Source: a virus. Taken from it: a stretch of DNA of 24,535 nucleotides. The first letter of the stretch is position 1. Each line of letters opens with the position of its first letter. The notes beneath the pieces are model-generated. The model worked only from the letters and a program-made list of their open reading frames with translations, was not told where the DNA came from and did not search any database. The translations under genes and the position numbers were made by a program. Where the stretch lies: the IMG/VR virus record IMGVR_UViG_3300030110_001802, positions 1-24,535 of that record. One strand, written 5' to 3'. Below are positions 23,101 through 24,535 of the stretch, one piece after another.

Positions 23101-23517
23101 GGATGGTAATACTTCACCTAAACTTTGTTGTATGTAATCTACCCATGATTGTTTACCAACCACTATATTATTTACATCTTTTAATGCAAGACGAGGATCA
23201 ACTTTTTCTCTGGCAGCTAACTGTTCTTCATTCTTTTGTACTACCTTTTCACCATAAGCTTCTAAACCTTCTAATCCACTAGCTTCACCAACTGCATCAA
23301 GAAAGCTACCAAAACTTGCTTGTACATTATCAATACCTCTGGGAATACTTTTAAAGAATTTACCTGTACCTTTAGGTGCTTCTGCTACTTCTTCTACTAC
23401 CTCTTCTTTATTAGAAGAAGCCATATATCTACCAATAGCTCTATTCATTTCTGCGAGAGTAGCATTCTCAGGAAAGGAAACTTCTAAACCATTGGGAAGA
23501 ACAACTGTTTTACTCAT
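17191..23517 (-). CDS. Giant probable internal virion / DNA-ejection protein (2108 aa)
   Basis: This one gene fills a quarter of the window. AGGAG five bases before the ATG marks the start. Residues 1-35 (VVLPNGLEVSFPENATLAEM, then NRAIGRYM) match a short N-terminal module common in phage structural and tail-associated proteins. Residues about 145-235 and 325-350 are Gly/Ala-rich hydrophobic stretches (LSLGGGFAGAKAGAGIA) suited to membrane insertion. The middle is long, charged and helical. About 1500-1560 shows AMSFFKTVAFNGFLGGNISS and LMVNLSQNFVTASFLYG, and about 1770-1850 has several further hydrophobic helices. Size, Gly-rich membrane segments and late position fit an ejected T7 gp16-type inner-core protein. 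I see no lysozyme, transglycosylase or polymerase motif. Confidence 0.65.
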   Translation of the reverse strand: MSKTVVLPNGLEVSFPENATLAEMNRAIGRYMASSNKEEVVEEVAEAPKGTGKFFKSIPRGIDNVQASFGSFLDAVGEASGLEGLEAYGEKVVQKNEEQLAAREKVDPRLALKDVNNIVVGKQSWVDYIQQSLGEVLPSMGLSLGGGFAGAKAGAGIANVLTGPLVPLKVVGVPLGAAIGAGIGAFLPSAVLGTGEVQSTIKELDPNAENPWAALGGGAVIGALDVAALSVPVLASLKKGIPKDTILKGLINNGVTESIAKGSIGTATRALTKAARLKFPRGRKGKALAIGTLGAGSEGLTERLQELTAIEIGEAVTDKEVMNRAERLLEATVMGVIAGAGFGGVTGAATGRNYDPARDIKILRDPEDNIILGLDADLGELFMSPYNPLVTQQQAAIDASLKDVSTVTEEGQRPDEPDDQAIAQESVRIQEEDLKNLSNQVNKKPVEYMKAVVTSDFNYNNKENKLQTYDSFRERFGLSDPEDSQTASSIFTSLIDKGFIERKGVKWKYTDKSLNNKDLKAVQGQDLKALQSEKKTKGNKDTYNFRVGDKEFIATKEVRNRKEEGKPIKSKLVFSNITQEGFFPEFVAKNSYQGFDYKIKAQPYNNDLREMGGNSLTSAEAQTRKIKNQKTDSYGSITDFGTPEKTRNVLYIKESNSDGPYLKVSPIEYADRHSKNQIRDWILEQHEQKKNIYAIQPRESKRDFESRMGYEIELKDLPRGQPKTMQVSEARDVGPLQNVQASRWTVRGKGNKNRIKTLRNDKKFSIQPQTDEQQLAGIRESIIDFVDVEFPGRRAQDKLSNLPYPVGVSLQLQFKIDSLNSGIRNRKDRAYSSPQEMLDDITLYNGEILDINDRIISKKEARKNYRLLKEKDAVKIVDQEIISLGEELETKQELVKQLDDFINRDVPTSSAFGRYPTRDEIKKILTKPEKKNIKQDTDILENAEKAATVDGTGGINPKANRSQSKIFAEYNEKDGPQELVTSKEKLEGGLANISLYPKWFNSQQYLADKFSAYRPLHKLLRKYDETFRGIVNKSMVMASAYAGLNSTQRRQADKLIQAAKTIGVAPTYNPDGSLTLSIPNIFSYRDYGKVRSAPTDELPNGEILTDTQEIIDRVEAAPERYTKEYFQDALDKSQGGKSFNEKMYGLEVGDTIVINDVATANSVKAIYQSLDFLWNNYTRAIINGWGRIERLGVSDPNLFETLQKEVEINIEQNAKNNNADVNQEPLPTTMAGVVRQRAELLSSQTESVAQLDLKEEYEGLANMIEDMEAKQKSGYFPSVREGDGYISIRKKIRDPQTGEVVVNKKGEPEYETVFRREVVVPAYSRVLYKNNFKRSAKKYVDKHMPNWKNDYQKVNTNTGQLEFDEDVELIYKGHSEGTDADQIDVGLESIERLILEQDRLLNNMDEAGRKEFEDRLRNNIKAYNTNLKMRSFQRHTTYSRGIAGYITPENMEVYVGEAMGLYTVKAGRLVARLNTESDIRDELRVLEKRKELTDERPAFGILGGESLADTGKAAAKFVFSPTSAMSFFKTVAFNGFLGGNISSLMVNLSQNFVTASFLYGAYGLKGRGTVLKSFSDAGRMIKNIIWNPQEFMIPPLPEKGKPRSEWTPSEVRGNELYSKWKKFVTEEEYTIMSMQMAEGTFGKMNTEAIANNADVTSTFMKEKVIGDSIPTEAANIITKRTGQLSRFLTSMYAGGEMINRMTASLAGIRLAKKFGTQELITFADGIPGQERLSEVRQGSLEELKAAGTTVSNSTQFNLDPYNRARAMRLVGGVPLQFLGFVTMMIEIYGNALFGRYGDQQLPFVDNAQRQRMLIALVGQQMALGGLFAFPFVDDLDDIVRLLSKSLGLPVTSVYETLNEVLVDDAGLDPDTAAALLRGPLEGYGPISIGKRIALSPFQNLLNMQTRNIFQVPFKLIGGPSASFIEGWSENVFGNIAQGNYFKAALYFPPTAMTTNLVNAYYNSTEGVFTGTGRQLDDGLDGMDRLWNAIGFTTTTVSKSREQTQRNKWMGSRMSAIRDKYVDRITKKVLMSYREEDEDKKRKLMNEVSDYFREIIEHDAGKDPEDKIDPSNTIQTSVHSRLRQAYSNLPGAISPVSKPLRQRSIELNR

Positions 23518-23525
23518 AGTAACTC

Positions 23526-24535
23526 CTATTTAGGTACTGCTATAAGTTTACCATCCTTTGGAATAAAATCAAAGCTTCTTTCTGGAGTACCTCCTTTTGC
23601 TAACTTAACAGGACCACCTTCTTTTTGAGCTGGTGCAGGAGCTATAGGCATCTCAGTTATATAAGGATTTAATACAGTATTAATATCTATTTCAAGACCT
23701 TCACGTAAAGAAGTATCATCTATTAATTCTACAGCTTTCCTAAGTTGTTCTTTTTTATCTGGATCAATCTCATTTTTCATTGCATCTAAAAATGCAATTT
23801 TAAGTTGATCTCTTGATAAGTCTTTGGTAATACCAGCAAGAATTTTTGCTTCTTCTAATGCAGCAGATCTTAATGCAGCAGCTCTAGCTATGACAGCTTC
23901 GTCTGCAGCTATACCACCTTCTATTGCTTCACCAGCTGTTTCAAGTCCACCTAAAAGAGCACTCCTTATATTAGGAGCTTCTGCAATAGACCGAGCATTT
24001 TTTAATAGAGGACCAAATATTGCCATTCTTCTTCTTCTATCATCAAGGGTATCTTTCTTTTCTCTTTGTTCTTCAACTAGATCTTTTACTTTTTGTTGTT
24101 GATTCATAGCTTCAGTCATTTCTCTTATTTCAGCATCTCCTGCTCTTGTAGGATAGTCTTGATATTCTTCTTCTTGATAAGGAAGAAAAGGATTATTTTG
24201 TGTTCTTACTTTTAACACACTATCAGGAAATAATAATCTTTTTAATCCTGCATAACTTGGATCTACATCTTGACCAAAAGCTGCAGCACCTAGTTCAATA
24301 GCAGTTTCTGGTATTTTATATAAACTAGCTAAAGCATTTTCTGGCATAGCTTTAATAAAATCTATTGCTTGATCAACTAAAGAACCTTCATAACCAGAAG
24401 TAAATATACTTCCTTCTTCTTCATCTTCACGATAAGTAGGTGTACCCATATCAGCATAATTAGTCTTACCCATTCTTACTCTGTTACTAGGAGCATAACG
24501 ACTAGCTAAACCACCTTGTTGTAATTTTTTTACTT
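23526..24535 (-). CDS. Probable virion-associated protein, 5' end outside the window
   Basis: An ATG at 24473 gives 315 aa, but the frame stays open through 24535 with codons reading KLQQGGLASRYAPSNRVR before it. The ATG lacks a clear ribosome-binding site, so the true start is probably outside the window. The protein is helical and Ala/Glu-rich (EQREKKDTLDDRRRR; ETAGEAIEGGIAADEAVIAR) and ends with a Pro-rich linker and repeated GG motifs (KEGGPVKLAKGGTPERSFDF). Such QGG/EGG segments with short basic motifs occur in minor virion proteins of podoviruses. It is the gene just before the giant internal protein and is separated from it by eight bases, so a structural or ejection role is plausible. 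Confidence 0.55.
   Translation of the reverse strand, partial: VKKLQQGGLASRYAPSNRVRMGKTNYADMGTPTYREDEEEGSIFTSGYEGSLVDQAIDFIKAMPENALASLYKIPETAIELGAAAFGQDVDPSYAGLKRLLFPDSVLKVRTQNNPFLPYQEEEYQDYPTRAGDAEIREMTEAMNQQQKVKDLVEEQREKKDTLDDRRRRMAIFGPLLKNARSIAEAPNIRSALLGGLETAGEAIEGGIAADEAVIARAAALRSAALEEAKILAGITKDLSRDQLKIAFLDAMKNEIDPDKKEQLRKAVELIDDTSLREGLEIDINTVLNPYITEMPIAPAPAQKEGGPVKLAKGGTPERSFDFIPKDGKLIAVPK

Noticed and set aside
17191-23517. An N4-type virion RNA polymerase in the 2108-aa protein
   Set aside because: The size is suggestive, but I could not find the single-subunit RNA polymerase motifs (motif A Asp region, motif B, motif C HD) in the translation.
23824-24102. A + strand frame antisense to the virion-associated protein
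   Set aside because: Its Ser/Ala/Ile-rich composition is what the complement of a Glu/Ala-rich gene gives, and no ribosome-binding site or operon partner exists on that strand.
1-24535. tRNA genes, CRISPR arrays, insertion sequences or attachment sites
   Set aside because: None were seen by eye: no T-loop consensus with a matching cloverleaf, no regularly spaced repeats, no transposase or integrase and no clear terminal repeats. A tRNAscan-SE run would settle the tRNA question.

Overview
The window looks like one continuous stretch of an AT-rich tailed phage genome. It is probably a lytic, T7/podovirus-like phage, most plausibly of a marine bacterium. That host guess is an inference from the low GC, the gene repertoire and the phage ribonucleotide reductase. 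No integrase, repressor, terminase, portal, capsid or phage RNA polymerase gene is visible, so both ends of the genome lie outside the window.

Left arm, + strand, about 1-11430. A run of small, overlapping early genes (1-1688) includes a structured untranslated leader at about 620-768. The replication core follows: primase-helicase (1785-3431), family A DNA polymerase (3431-5065), a coiled-coil microprotein, a probable ssDNA-binding protein, a Cas4/RecB-like PD-(D/E)XK exonuclease with four cysteines, and a GIY-YIG nuclease. Next come small phage proteins including a DUF3310 protein, a class II ribonucleotide reductase split by a frameshifting internal deletion, a DUF1289 Cys-cluster protein that lacks a standard start codon, an FkbM methyltransferase and a coiled-coil microprotein. 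Host-like sigma70 promoters (TTGACA / TATAAT type) sit at the module boundaries.

The two arms converge at about 11430-11570, where a hairpin followed by a T-run on the - strand looks like the terminator of the late operon.

Right arm, - strand, read from 24535 down to 11572. It starts with the end of a probable virion protein that is open at the window edge. A 2108-aa probable internal virion/DNA-ejection protein follows, then a GT8-like glycosyltransferase and a 728-aa protein that appears to fuse a glycosyltransferase, a methyltransferase-like domain and a DUF115/MptE-like domain. After these comes a dense cluster of tiny genes: a holin-like membrane protein, a 24-aa PqqA-like peptide, two overlapping genes resembling an Rz/Rz1 spanin pair, a Cys-rich 38-aa peptide, a membrane-anchored coiled-coil protein, two very basic proteins (DUF5872- and DUF6321-like), a hypothetical protein and a small secreted protein. 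Nearly all of these overlap by a few bases, which suggests translational coupling.

The most interesting observation is the 24-codon gene at 13625-13699 (-). Its product closely resembles PqqA, the ribosomal precursor of the cofactor PQQ, and keeps the Glu-x3-Tyr pair that is cross-linked during PQQ synthesis. It has a strong ribosome-binding site and sits between the holin-like and spanin-like genes. Other points of interest are the broken RNR, the fused late-operon glycosylation genes, the structured RNA leader and the Cys-rich microprotein.
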